A DNA stretch of 34,355 nucleotides from Salinivirgaceae bacterium (lineage in GTDB: Bacteria; Bacteroidota; Bacteroidia; Bacteroidales; SZUA-534). Shown piece after piece: positions 1 to 6,771 of this stretch. The notes beneath the pieces are model-generated. The model saw nothing but the letters and a program-made list of their open reading frames with translations, was not told the DNA's origin and searched no databases. Position numbers and translations under genes: made by a program. Position 1 is the stretch's first letter. The number at the start of each line of letters is the position of its first letter. The stretch spans positions 1 to 34,355 of the forward strand of contig JAFZWI010000063.1 of the NCBI GenBank assembly GCA_017617355.1, read 5' to 3'.

Positions 1-1070
1 ACACCTGCGTTCAGATTGTGCTCCGCAAGCGACATTTTCAGTCCGACATTGGCCGTGTAAGTGCTCTTGTCGAAATGGCGCTCCATTGAGCCGTCGGGCT
101 TTGGCATATAGCCGTGCGACACTGGTTCTGAGCACTCCTCGCGCCTGTTGTTCTGGTATGCAAGCGACACATCAATCGACAAAACATCGTTCCGCCAACT
201 GCTGTGACTCAGTACTTTAAGGTGATTCACCCATTGATATGGCAAGTCAATGTCGCGCCGCGAACGGTCGTAATCAATGTCCGACAGCCGCACCTCGAGT
301 CCGTGGGCGTTGGCAAAAAATCCGCTCTTTGCGTAAGAGTCCGACACTCGCAAATCGGTGTGAAAATTGTATCCGGCATAGCCAAACATCAGGCTTCCGT
401 CGCGCTCAAGCCCGGCCGTATTGCGTAACCGCTGGTCTTTCAGCCTGATATAGTATGAGTAATATTGAATGCTGTCGGTCGGCACTTTGTAGTCGCCATA
501 GTTGATTATGGTGAAATTGGCGCGGCAGAAAAGTTTTCCTGCACGCAGTCCCAACTTTGCCGACGCCCCCAACTGTCCGTTGTTGCTCCGTCCGAACAAC
601 TGCACTGCGCCACTCAAACTATCGGTAGGTATATGATTGGTATATAAGCATATAACACCGCCAATAGCATCGCTGCCATAGAGCAAAGCTGCCGGACCTT
701 TAATCACCTCAATGCGGTCAATGGCAAACTGGTCAATCTCCAGGCCGTGGTCGTCGCCCCACTGCTGACCTTCGTGTTTTATGCCGTCTTCGGCCACAGC
801 CATACGGTTGAACCCAAGTCCGCGAATTGTCGGCTTCGACTGCCCCGACCCAATGCTCATCGCCTTGACTCCCGGAATGCCTTGCAGCGTCTGCATCAAG
901 CTGCCCGAGAAATTCTGCTGGAGATAGTCATGGGTCAGTTGAATCGAAGGCAACGTGGTGTGCGTCTGCACGGTACGCACAGTGTGGTCTTTAACTGTAA
1001 TTTCCTCAATATCAATCACTGTGTCGGACATTGCGCAAAGCAATGCCGCAGCAGCCAGAAAATGTGTCAT
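1..1070 (-). CDS. TonB-dependent outer-membrane receptor, N-terminal part (cut by window edge)
   Basis: Read on the minus strand from the ATG at 1070, the frame stays open to the window edge (about 356 residues seen). A short hydrophobic signal-like start (FLAAAALLCAM) is followed by a TonB-box-like segment, IDIEEITV, and then by a typical plug domain: LMQTLQGIPGVKAMSIGSG, PTIRGLGFNRMAVAEDGI, IDRIEVIKGPAALLYGSDAI and GGV. The rest is the beginning of the beta-barrel with alternating aromatic and polar residues. Such receptors use the TonB-ExbBD proton-motive-force system to import scarce ligands through the outer membrane. There is no N-terminal carboxypeptidase-regulatory-like domain and no SusD visible, so a glycan (SusC) role is unlikely. 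The small His/Cys-rich gene 102 bp upstream on the same strand suggests a metal or metal-complex substrate; that is inference. An in-frame TAG lies upstream, and no other ATG lies between it and the chosen start. Confidence 0.9.
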   Translation of the reverse strand, partial: MTHFLAAAALLCAMSDTVIDIEEITVKDHTVRTVQTHTTLPSIQLTHDYLQQNFSGSLMQTLQGIPGVKAMSIGSGQSKPTIRGLGFNRMAVAEDGIKHEGQQWGDDHGLEIDQFAIDRIEVIKGPAALLYGSDAIGGVICLYTNHIPTDSLSGAVQLFGRSNNGQLGASAKLGLRAGKLFCRANFTIINYGDYKVPTDSIQYYSYYIRLKDQRLRNTAGLERDGSLMFGYAGYNFHTDLRVSDSYAKSGFFANAHGLEVRLSDIDYDRSRRDIDLPYQWVNHLKVLSHSSWRNDVLSIDVSLAYQNNRREECSEPVSHGYMPKPDGSMERHFDKSTYTANVGLKMSLAEHNLNAG

Positions 1071-1172
1071 AAATCGATTATTTGACTTAAACAAACTGAT
1101 TGTCAGTCCGATAAATATGCAGCAAACGAAATCCTGCAATTCGGGCTAACAAAAAAATAGCGGGATGTTTGT

Positions 1173-1514
1173 TTAAATCATTGGCGGGGCGCGTCCGCGA
1201 ATGCTGTCGTAGCGGTTGCAAGGAATGAGCACGCATTTAGCGGCTCGAATGTATCTTGTTAAAAATAAGAGCGCTGCAACGGTAATCGACAGCGCCATCG
1301 CATAAGGCAATTGGCACAACTGGCAAAGAAGACACTCGCTGTCAGCTAGTTGCCACTCTGTCAAGTGGCCTGAATGACAAGTGTGGTGAGTACATTGTTC
1401 GCATTCATAATCAGCGTGATAGACTGGCTCGTGCGTATGCACCGACAACACGGCAATGCGTGCCAGAAAAACTGTCAGAAGCAGTAGGGCCGATATGTTT
1501 CTACGCTGTTTCAT
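1173..1514 (-). CDS. Small His/Cys-rich exported membrane protein, putative metal binder
   Basis: This 113-residue protein starts MKQRRN, followed by a hydrophobic signal or membrane segment (residues 8-24). It then has a dense cluster of potential metal ligands: HTH near residue 26, CEQCTHHTCHSGH at about 38-50, and CLLCQLC at about 61-67. A second hydrophobic segment follows (about residues 71-90), then a basic tail ending RGRAPPMI. I do not recognise a named family with certainty. The ligand pattern and its position directly upstream of a TonB-dependent receptor, same strand and 102-bp gap, resemble the small metal-responsive membrane proteins often found beside metal-related outer-membrane receptors. 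A role in sensing or handling copper, zinc or similar is inference. The Cys-x2-Cys pairs could alternatively be structural disulfides in the periplasm. Confidence 0.7.
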   Translation of the reverse strand: MKQRRNISALLLLTVFLARIAVLSVHTHEPVYHADYECEQCTHHTCHSGHLTEWQLADSECLLCQLCQLPYAMALSITVAALLFLTRYIRAAKCVLIPCNRYDSIRGRAPPMI

Positions 1515-1522
1515 TTACGGAA

Positions 1523-1530
1523 CAAAGATA
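1523..1530 (-). promoter_or_regulatory. Possible -7 element for the His/Cys-rich protein and TonB receptor
   Basis: On the minus strand the sequence TATCTTTG matches the Bacteroidota -7 consensus TAnnTTTG exactly. No TTG lies at the usual 19-21 bp upstream, so the -33 half is missing. If used, transcription would start about 2 bases before the ATG at 1514, giving an almost leaderless message. Weak call. Confidence 0.3.
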
Positions 1531-1576
1531 AAGGTTTTCGCCAAAATCAGATTAGTGATGCGAAGTTTGCGGAAAT

Positions 1577-1608
1577 AAAAAAGGCAACCCGCACGAGTTG
1601 CCTTTTTT
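1577..1608 (-). terminator. Rho-independent terminator of the four-gene envelope operon
   Basis: The arms GGCAAC (1583-1588) and GTTGCC (1597-1602) form a 6-bp stem with an 8-base loop, flanked by A6 on one side and T6 on the other. It lies 17 bp beyond the stop codon of the gene at 1626-2669. The A/T flanks make it work in either direction, so it may also insulate the 1173-1514 gene. Confidence 0.85.
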
Positions 1609-1625
1609 CCTTTATAACTTAAAAC

Positions 1626-2669
1626 CTATTGACATTCAAAATTAAGACGCATTCTGTATGTTCTTTCATCTTTAACAATCTCGAACATCTTCACAACATC
1701 AACAGCCTCAAATTCAACCTCAAACGGAACTGGTGTATCATTCAAAACAGTAGCATTTGAACTATATGAAAACTCCTCGCCCGCCAACTTGACATCTGCA
1801 ACATCCAAACTATTGCCGTCTCCATCGATAATACGAATATGGCTTCTGAAAATCTTGAACTCATAATCCTTCTTGTTCTGATTTTCGATGCTGAATGTGA
1901 AACGAATTCTGTTGCCATAGCGCTTGCAACTCTTGAAATTCAAGAATACCCCATTATCCACTTCAACCGTATTGATTGCAACTGACTCATCACATCCGTC
2001 AGAATTACCGGCACTTACTGCTGCACTTATGCTCTCAGCCGGCAATGTACCGGCAATCTGCATGCATTGGTCATAGCAGTCTTTGCAGACTTTAGGCACC
2101 GAGTAGAGCACCTGCGAAGCCTCTTGGTTGCGGCCCTGAGCCTTCAGTGCGTTAGCTTTCGAAATCACGAAGTCGCATTGAGAGTTGTAGAACTCGATTA
2201 TCTTGTTCTTGCCTTGGTCGACAAAAGCCTTGAACTGACCGCGTTTCGGGTCAATATTCCGCATTGCGGCTATGTAGGCCTTGGTCTCGTTCTGCCCAAC
2301 ACCTTTCACTTCAACCGAGGTCTGGCTGAAGACATTGCCTGTCTCGTTATCCACAATAAAAAGATTGACAGACAAAGTCAGAGCATGCATTGGCGGAGCT
2401 GTGGCTGTAAGTTCTTTGCTCAGCACATCTATTGTCGCTTTCATCGAGAAAAGCGGATTGCTGCTTTCACCGGCCAATCCGTTGAGAGTACATATCTGGC
2501 GCATCTTGCTGGCCAGCATATCCTTAGAGGCCATAGGCGCGTCCTGCGCATCAACAACCGGAGTTATCGCTATGCGTTCCATATCGTCGGCCTTGCCGTT
2601 ATTGTTCTGCGCAAATGCCGCACTTGTGAGCAATGCCGCAAAACCCATCAATAATAATCTCTTTCTCAT
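1626..2669 (-). CDS. Exported protein of unknown function, last gene of envelope operon
   Basis: The protein has 347 residues with a clear signal peptide (MRKRLLLMGFAALLTSAAFAQ). The first half contains a segment, NVFSQTSVEVKGVGQNETKA (about residues 113-132), that recalls the strand-helix pattern of LPP20/CsgG-associated periplasmic folds. It is followed by a helical, Cys-containing stretch (QCDF, KVCKDCYDQC) that could form disulfides. The C-terminal third is strand-rich (FTFSIENQNKKDYEFKIFRS) and resembles an immunoglobulin-like domain for extracytoplasmic interaction. I do not recognise a named family. It follows the gene at 2686-3651 by a 16-bp gap and ends just before the terminator, so it is the last gene of the unit. 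Function unknown; envelope location is well supported. Confidence 0.85.
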   Translation of the reverse strand: MRKRLLLMGFAALLTSAAFAQNNNGKADDMERIAITPVVDAQDAPMASKDMLASKMRQICTLNGLAGESSNPLFSMKATIDVLSKELTATAPPMHALTLSVNLFIVDNETGNVFSQTSVEVKGVGQNETKAYIAAMRNIDPKRGQFKAFVDQGKNKIIEFYNSQCDFVISKANALKAQGRNQEASQVLYSVPKVCKDCYDQCMQIAGTLPAESISAAVSAGNSDGCDESVAINTVEVDNGVFLNFKSCKRYGNRIRFTFSIENQNKKDYEFKIFRSHIRIIDGDGNSLDVADVKLAGEEFSYSSNATVLNDTPVPFEVEFEAVDVVKMFEIVKDERTYRMRLNFECQ

Positions 2670-2685
2670 GGTTCTTCTATTTTAT

Positions 2686-3651
2686 TTACTTTTCTCCGAT
2701 AATCAGCCATGCCTCACCCAGACCGCGCATATAAACCTTCGATTCAAGATTGAACGGCGGCTTTGCAAGGAAGCTCTTAAGATTATTGACATACGTACGT
2801 GTGTCCATAGCACGCTCGCGGCCATTGCGCTCATAATAAAGTGGTATGCGAACCTGCTCGTAGCGTTGGAAATTCTCTGTTCCGTCTGTCAGACTGTAAC
2901 GACCGCCCACTGTGTTGTCGGCCATCCAGTCCTCGATAAGTATTCCCAGTTCATCGGTGTTTCCATTATAGTCAAACTCCTCGTTCAAGTTTTTATCAAA
3001 CCCATCGAACAGTTTCACCATAATCTTAACCTCTCGACCGTTTTTGAACATATCGTCGAAATAAGCCTGAAGGCGGCCGCAGAACTCATCCATGTGGCTG
3101 AGCACAGCCTCCTCAATCAGTATGCCCACCGACGATGATGTGCTTGGCTCGCCAACGCCCGTAGAGCTTGCCACATTCTTGCTTGTGTAAGCGTCGAGGC
3201 CGTTCAAGATAAAGCGGACACGATTCTTAGGACCGTTTTTCTCCAGCGAAACATCGAGGTCCATAATGATATCGGCTTTGGCTGTGCGTTTCAGCACATC
3301 GATAGGCGACTCAACGACACCGCCGCCCGAAGCGCCTGTCAGCACCGACGATTCGGCTGCCTCGTTGCTCATGTTGCGCATCTCCTGCTCCAAGTCTTTG
3401 AGCGGGAACTCGCGGTCCGACATTATTCCGCTTATCTTCGATATGGCCAGACGCATATCGGCGTCGTTCTGAAGAAGTTTCTTGTAATCAGGCAATTCAA
3501 CAATTGTCCCCTGATTGTCGAAAGTGGTTTTATAACCATTCTCGATGCAGTAACGGTCGCTTGGCACAACCATAATGGTGGGCTTTTTAGCCTGAGCAAA
3601 CACGCCGGCGGCCAAAAGCAATGCCGACGATAACATTAATAACTTTTTCAT
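2686..3651 (-). CDS. Exported protein, CsgG/TolB-like periplasmic candidate (resembles DUF6175-type family)
   Basis: About 321 residues, with signal peptide MKKLLMLSSALLLAAGVFAQ; an ATG three codons earlier (3660) is an alternative start. After the signal it reads KKPTIMVVPSDRYCIENGY, an opening that I associate, from memory only, with a Bacteroidota-specific family of unknown function (DUF6175). The middle section (KADIIMDLDVSLEKNGPKNR, then FILNGLDAYTSKNVASSTGVG) looks like the nucleotide-binding-like fold shared by CsgG and TolB N-terminal domains: a strand, a charged turn, then strand and Gly/Ser-rich loop. The C-terminal part (KIMVKLFDGFDKNLNEEFDY) is mixed alpha/beta. It lies between the lipoprotein gene and the 1626-2669 gene with gaps of only 27 and 16 bp, so it is co-transcribed. 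No catalytic motif is seen, so a structural or assembly role is more likely than an enzyme. Confidence 0.85.
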   Translation of the reverse strand: MKKLLMLSSALLLAAGVFAQAKKPTIMVVPSDRYCIENGYKTTFDNQGTIVELPDYKKLLQNDADMRLAISKISGIMSDREFPLKDLEQEMRNMSNEAAESSVLTGASGGGVVESPIDVLKRTAKADIIMDLDVSLEKNGPKNRVRFILNGLDAYTSKNVASSTGVGEPSTSSSVGILIEEAVLSHMDEFCGRLQAYFDDMFKNGREVKIMVKLFDGFDKNLNEEFDYNGNTDELGILIEDWMADNTVGGRYSLTDGTENFQRYEQVRIPLYYERNGRERAMDTRTYVNNLKSFLAKPPFNLESKVYMRGLGEAWLIIGEK

Positions 3652-3678
3652 AATAATCATATTTTATTGGTTATCAAA

Positions 3679-4218
3679 TTAGAATCCGCTATTCAAACCT
3701 TTGGCGATGCCTTGGCGCTCCATCTCCTTGCGGAGTTCGTCGTATGCTATCGACATAACAACGCCCACTTTGTACATCTTGGTGGTTTTGTCTTTCACAC
3801 GGTCGCTCGAAGGCCCATTGTCGCTGAGGTTGACATATTGCAGATATTGTCCGCCCGGAGCGAAGAAATTGTCGAAGTAATCCTGATGCGCCTCAGGTTC
3901 GGCTGCATTTTTAATAATGGCTGGGGTTGGAGCGGCCGAGCCATTGCTGCCTGCCGGAAAACCATGGAACAACGCGCAAGCCACACCAAGTTCTTTGGCG
4001 TGACGAATGGCGTCCTCGGCCTTCTTGCCATAGCCCCAAACCTTAACCAGCTTGGTTCCGTCGACGCCGACAGCCAGTGTGGCCACCTCGTAGTTATACT
4101 TGCTGTTATACTCCATCTTACGCACTTTGTGGCGCGATTGTGCATCAACTATCGACACACAACCTGTTACCATAACAGCTGCAAGTGCAATCGCAAAAAA
4201 TGTTGTAATCTTTCTCAT
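3679..4218 (-). CDS. Small lipoprotein of unknown function
   Basis: The 179-residue product begins MRKITTFFAIALAAVMVTGC, a signal peptide with lipobox VTGC (Cys20), so it is probably lipid-anchored. Next comes a short domain with the pattern YEVATLAVGVDGTKLVKVWG, then YGKKAEDAIRHAKELGVACA. The strand followed by an alanine-rich helix is typical of LPP20-like lipoproteins, in which the helix follows 'xGxxxAxxxA'. A Gly/Pro/Asn-rich stretch follows (about residues 85-110), then a second strand-helix ending KGLNSGF. It sits second in the operon, 116 bp after the barrel-type protein. Function unknown; co-occurrence with two other exported proteins and a barrel-like protein suggests one envelope complex. 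Confidence 0.85.
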   Translation of the reverse strand: MRKITTFFAIALAAVMVTGCVSIVDAQSRHKVRKMEYNSKYNYEVATLAVGVDGTKLVKVWGYGKKAEDAIRHAKELGVACALFHGFPAGSNGSAAPTPAIIKNAAEPEAHQDYFDNFFAPGGQYLQYVNLSDNGPSSDRVKDKTTKMYKVGVVMSIAYDELRKEMERQGIAKGLNSGF

Positions 4219-4334
4219 CGTAATTATTTTTCTAGTTTAACGTATTATATTGATTTAAAACTTTTTACCATAATCAATCTTTCATTATTCACTTTCCGCC
4301 ACCGGTTTTCAATTATACATAAGACGATTCGAAA

Positions 4335-6053
4335 TCAAAATTGGATGCGTAGGCCAACATTAATATTTGCGCCTGCCCGTCCTTCAAAAATATCCGAATA
4401 GGCCACACCCAAATCCTTGCCTGATTCACTGTTTTCTTTGGTAATTGATGCATTACCCACTTCAGCATAATAATTCAAACCGCCAACAATCTGCCAATTA
4501 TACTTAATGTTGACAGCAGCCTGCGCTCCAACCAATCCGAACATACCATAAATAAGACCATCGTCAATATTTTTCATAACATGTTCATCCGTTGGTTGCG
4601 CCCATTCAACTGCCAATCCCAAATGTCCTGAAAGTGACAAGTTGCGTGTTATAAAAAAGCCTTTCGACACGGCAAACTCGCCGCCAAAGAACAAACAGAA
4701 GAAATCATCCTCCGCACCTTTTCTCATCCAACTAGGTGCTTGTTTCATATCAAAATTGCCCCCACCAACATGTCCAGCCAAAATCGCCTTAGCCTGCGTC
4801 AATCCAACATATTGTCCCACAAGCCCCTCAAGGCTCAAATAAGCCCCGCTCAAGGCTCCGGCCGCATATCCAACCGACACTCCCATTCCGTAGTCGTTGG
4901 CCTGCTCAAGGAACATGCCCGGCTCCAACTTGTGACCGGCAATCTGGTAGAATTTCGATGTTGTCTGACGTAGATTGTCATTGCCGCCGCCATCAGCTAC
5001 ATAGCTGTTGTTTATCACCCTTTTGGCGCGAATGACGCCACGGCGCTTCGGCTCCACCTGGCCGTTCTTATCCATCTGATACTCATAGACAAAATATCGG
5101 TCTTCGATGTGAAGATTCTCTTTTGTGCCTATTTTGGCGCGCAATGGGAACGTGCTGTACAATGTTGTCCGCACTTTCCACTGCTCAACTTTGTTCTCAA
5201 AGCCGTTGACAAGCATCTCAACCGAGCTGTTGAGCAATATGTCGAACAACTCCTGGCGACTCTTCTGCGGCACATAGTTCGACTGCGATGCTTCAACCGT
5301 TGCCGTAACCGATGTCACATAGGAGAGATGAAACTGCGCGTCGTTGAATTTCTGGCGTTTGGCAGCCACTGTTTCCGGCTCGTCGTCGTCAAAAATCCAC
5401 ATGTTGGAGTAGAAATCGTTCATCACCTCCGACACGTTCGACAGGCGGAAAAGAAAGCCTGCAACCTCGCCGCGGTAACCGTTGCGGTCGCGGTCGACTG
5501 GAGTGAATTTAGTGCCGAAAGTTTTTGAAATATTGCGGTTTCTGGCGTCTATCTCGTCATAAATCTGATTCATTGTTTTAATGTCGCCGTAGCAAATCAC
5601 CATCACATACGACTGTTTGATTAGCTTCTCGCCTGCGTCTTGGAGCTTGTCGAGGCCGCGCTTGGTTGCCGAAGCCTCATGCACATCGGCGTCGGTGGCA
5701 TTGTAGAGACCGCGCTCGTGAATGACCGACATGTTGAAACGCCCGTCGTCGGTGCGTGAGAACCACTTCGAAAAAATATCCTTCGGGATATCCATCGACT
5801 CAAGTTTCATCCGCACCTCGTCGGAGCTGGAGGCCGGTGGCAGTATCCGCTTGGCAAGCATGTTATTGTCAAATTTCTCGGGGACGGTCACCGTGTTCAT
5901 TGCCGATTTCAAGTCGGAGCTGTATTTGACGCCATCTACCAGAAGAATTGTCAGCGAATTACGGTTGTACTCTTTCATATAGCTGCCATTAGCCTGAGCT
6001 TTGGCGAGCTGCACTGTACCTATCAATAAAACCGATAATAAAAACCTGCGCAT
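4335..6053 (-). CDS. Exported protein with C-terminal beta-barrel-like domain, first gene of envelope operon
   Basis: 572 residues starting with signal peptide MRRFLLSVLLIGTVQLAKAQ. Residues about 20-330 are a soluble mixed region without a motif I recognise (it includes QSYVMVICYGDIKTMNQIYD and a Ca-binding-like TPVDRDRNGYRG). From about residue 360 the sequence becomes Gly-rich with alternating hydrophobic residues (GVSVGYAAGALSGAYLSLEG, then KAILAGHVGGGNFDM, GGEFAVSKGFF, GHLGLAVEW, NIKYNWQIVGGLNYYAEVG) and ends NINVGLRIQF. A terminal aromatic after alternating residues is typical of outer-membrane barrel strands recognised by BAM. The gene is preceded by a perfect Bacteroidota promoter (6071-6100) and heads a four-gene unit. 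It could be the outer-membrane anchor of a complex with the two exported proteins and the lipoprotein; that is inference. Confidence 0.85.
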   Translation of the reverse strand: MRRFLLSVLLIGTVQLAKAQANGSYMKEYNRNSLTILLVDGVKYSSDLKSAMNTVTVPEKFDNNMLAKRILPPASSSDEVRMKLESMDIPKDIFSKWFSRTDDGRFNMSVIHERGLYNATDADVHEASATKRGLDKLQDAGEKLIKQSYVMVICYGDIKTMNQIYDEIDARNRNISKTFGTKFTPVDRDRNGYRGEVAGFLFRLSNVSEVMNDFYSNMWIFDDDEPETVAAKRQKFNDAQFHLSYVTSVTATVEASQSNYVPQKSRQELFDILLNSSVEMLVNGFENKVEQWKVRTTLYSTFPLRAKIGTKENLHIEDRYFVYEYQMDKNGQVEPKRRGVIRAKRVINNSYVADGGGNDNLRQTTSKFYQIAGHKLEPGMFLEQANDYGMGVSVGYAAGALSGAYLSLEGLVGQYVGLTQAKAILAGHVGGGNFDMKQAPSWMRKGAEDDFFCLFFGGEFAVSKGFFITRNLSLSGHLGLAVEWAQPTDEHVMKNIDDGLIYGMFGLVGAQAAVNIKYNWQIVGGLNYYAEVGNASITKENSESGKDLGVAYSDIFEGRAGANINVGLRIQF

Positions 6054-6070
6054 AAACGAAAATTAAAGTT

Positions 6071-6100
6071 CAAATATAATCAATATGTGATAAGATACAA
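6071..6100 (-). promoter_or_regulatory. Consensus Bacteroidota promoter for the envelope operon
   Basis: On the minus strand TTG (6100-6098), a 19-base spacer and TATATTTG (6078-6071) match the Bacteroidota -33/-7 consensus exactly. The predicted start of transcription is near 6064, only about 10 bases before the ATG at 6053, so the leader would be extremely short. Confidence 0.8.
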
Positions 6101-6402
6101 GATTATTTGGTGCCCGGATTCAGGAATGAGGAATGAAATAATTGGTAAAGACATCGGAATTTTCAGATGTCAAAACTGATATTTTTTTATGTTGTTTGTC
6201 ACACTTTTTAATGACAGTTAGCACAAAAATGACGTTCTGGAGCAGAATTTTTATCGTTTTGCTCACCAAACAGCCGATATTCGGGACAAAAAAAAGACCT
6301 GTTCGGCACCAAAACCGTCTCCACCATTTTACTGTATAGCAACGTGTTACATGGACCGCAATAACGATTAGAAAAAATTTTAGATTTTTTTCATAAAAAC
6401 GC
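6101..6402. other. AT-rich intergenic stretch without a supported gene
   Basis: Between the divergent promoters at 6071-6100 (minus) and 6403-6432 (plus) there are about 300 bases with only short open frames on either strand. None has a signal peptide, recognisable domain or plausible start context. It opens with a simple imperfect repeat (GGAATGAGGAATGAAATAAT near 6123-6142) and contains A/T runs. I see no tRNA, terminator or promoter here. Confidence 0.5.
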
Positions 6403-6432
6403 TTGCACAATCAAAAAGTGGTGTTACCTTTG
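6403..6432 (+). promoter_or_regulatory. Consensus promoter of candidate small RNA
   Basis: TTG at 6403-6405, a 19-base spacer and TACCTTTG at 6425-6432 match the Bacteroidota -33/-7 consensus exactly. Predicted transcription start is near 6439-6440, at the first base of the AAGGTTATAGTT arm of the structured RNA. Confidence 0.75.
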
Positions 6433-6438
6433 TCGGTG

Positions 6439-6597
6439 TAAGGTTATAGTTCTTTGAAAAGCTTGGTGTAAGGTCTCTTCTTTCTATGTCTAACTATAAC
6501 CTTCTCTTCTTTTAGGGCTACAGTATTTTTTTCATGGGTTAATTAATTTGGTTGAATAATTTTGGACAATGCCTTACATCAAGCTTTTTATTTTTTT
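6439..6597 (+). ncRNA. Candidate structured small RNA with interlaced stems (6S-like/Bacteroidales-1-like possible)
   Basis: Directly after a consensus promoter, arm A1 (6440-6451, AAGGTTATAGTT) is perfectly complementary over 12 bp to A2 (6492-6503). Arm B1 (6457-6473, AAAAGCTTGGTGTAAGG) pairs over 17 bp, 16 Watson-Crick plus one G-U, with B2 (6572-6588). The order A1-B1-A2-B2 means the two stems are interlaced, so they form either a pseudoknot or alternative folds. A U-rich tract follows B2 (6585-6597), so B1:B2 would act as both closing stem and terminator. Two identical TCTCTTCTTT segments (6474-6483, 6503-6512) lie inside. The downstream gene has its own promoter at 6693-6722, which argues for an independent RNA of about 160 nt rather than only a leader. 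Promoter at one end and terminator at the other, with a long closing stem, is reminiscent of the described Bacteroidales-1 motif and of 6S RNA, but I cannot confirm homology. Confidence 0.55.
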
Positions 6598-6692
6598 GCC
6601 CATCCCCCAATAACAATCTCGAAACAAAGCCGTTTTATTAAATCTTTTTGACTGATTCGATTTCTTCGTCCATTTAGTTATCATCACATCGC

Positions 6693-6722
6693 TTGTTTCT
6701 TCTCTACTACTTTGTATATTTG
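6693..6722 (+). promoter_or_regulatory. Consensus promoter for the giant type A adhesin
   Basis: TTG at 6693-6695, a 19-base spacer and TATATTTG at 6715-6722 match the Bacteroidota consensus exactly. The expected transcription start is near 6730, giving a leader of about 40 bases (or 75 if translation starts at 6805). Confidence 0.8.
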
Positions 6723-6771
6723 TGTCTTATTTTGATACACGGATTATAAATGAAAATAAATACTAACAACT

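Noticed and set aside
2067..3138. Long plus-strand open frames (up to 285 codons) opposite the exported-protein genes
   Set aside because: They are antisense to genes with clear signal peptides and operon structure, lack a signal peptide or domain of their own, and overlap each other in different frames.
6120..6410. Short frames on both strands in the intergenic region (96 and 65 codons)
   Set aside because: No domain, signal or start context, and the frame of 96 codons overlaps the -33 region of the small RNA promoter. Composition is that of AT-rich spacer.
6439..6771. Reading the structured region as a classical riboswitch or attenuator of the adhesin gene
   Set aside because: A separate perfect promoter lies after it and nothing in it matches a metabolite aptamer I know. 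Regulation by read-through is left open under the findings.
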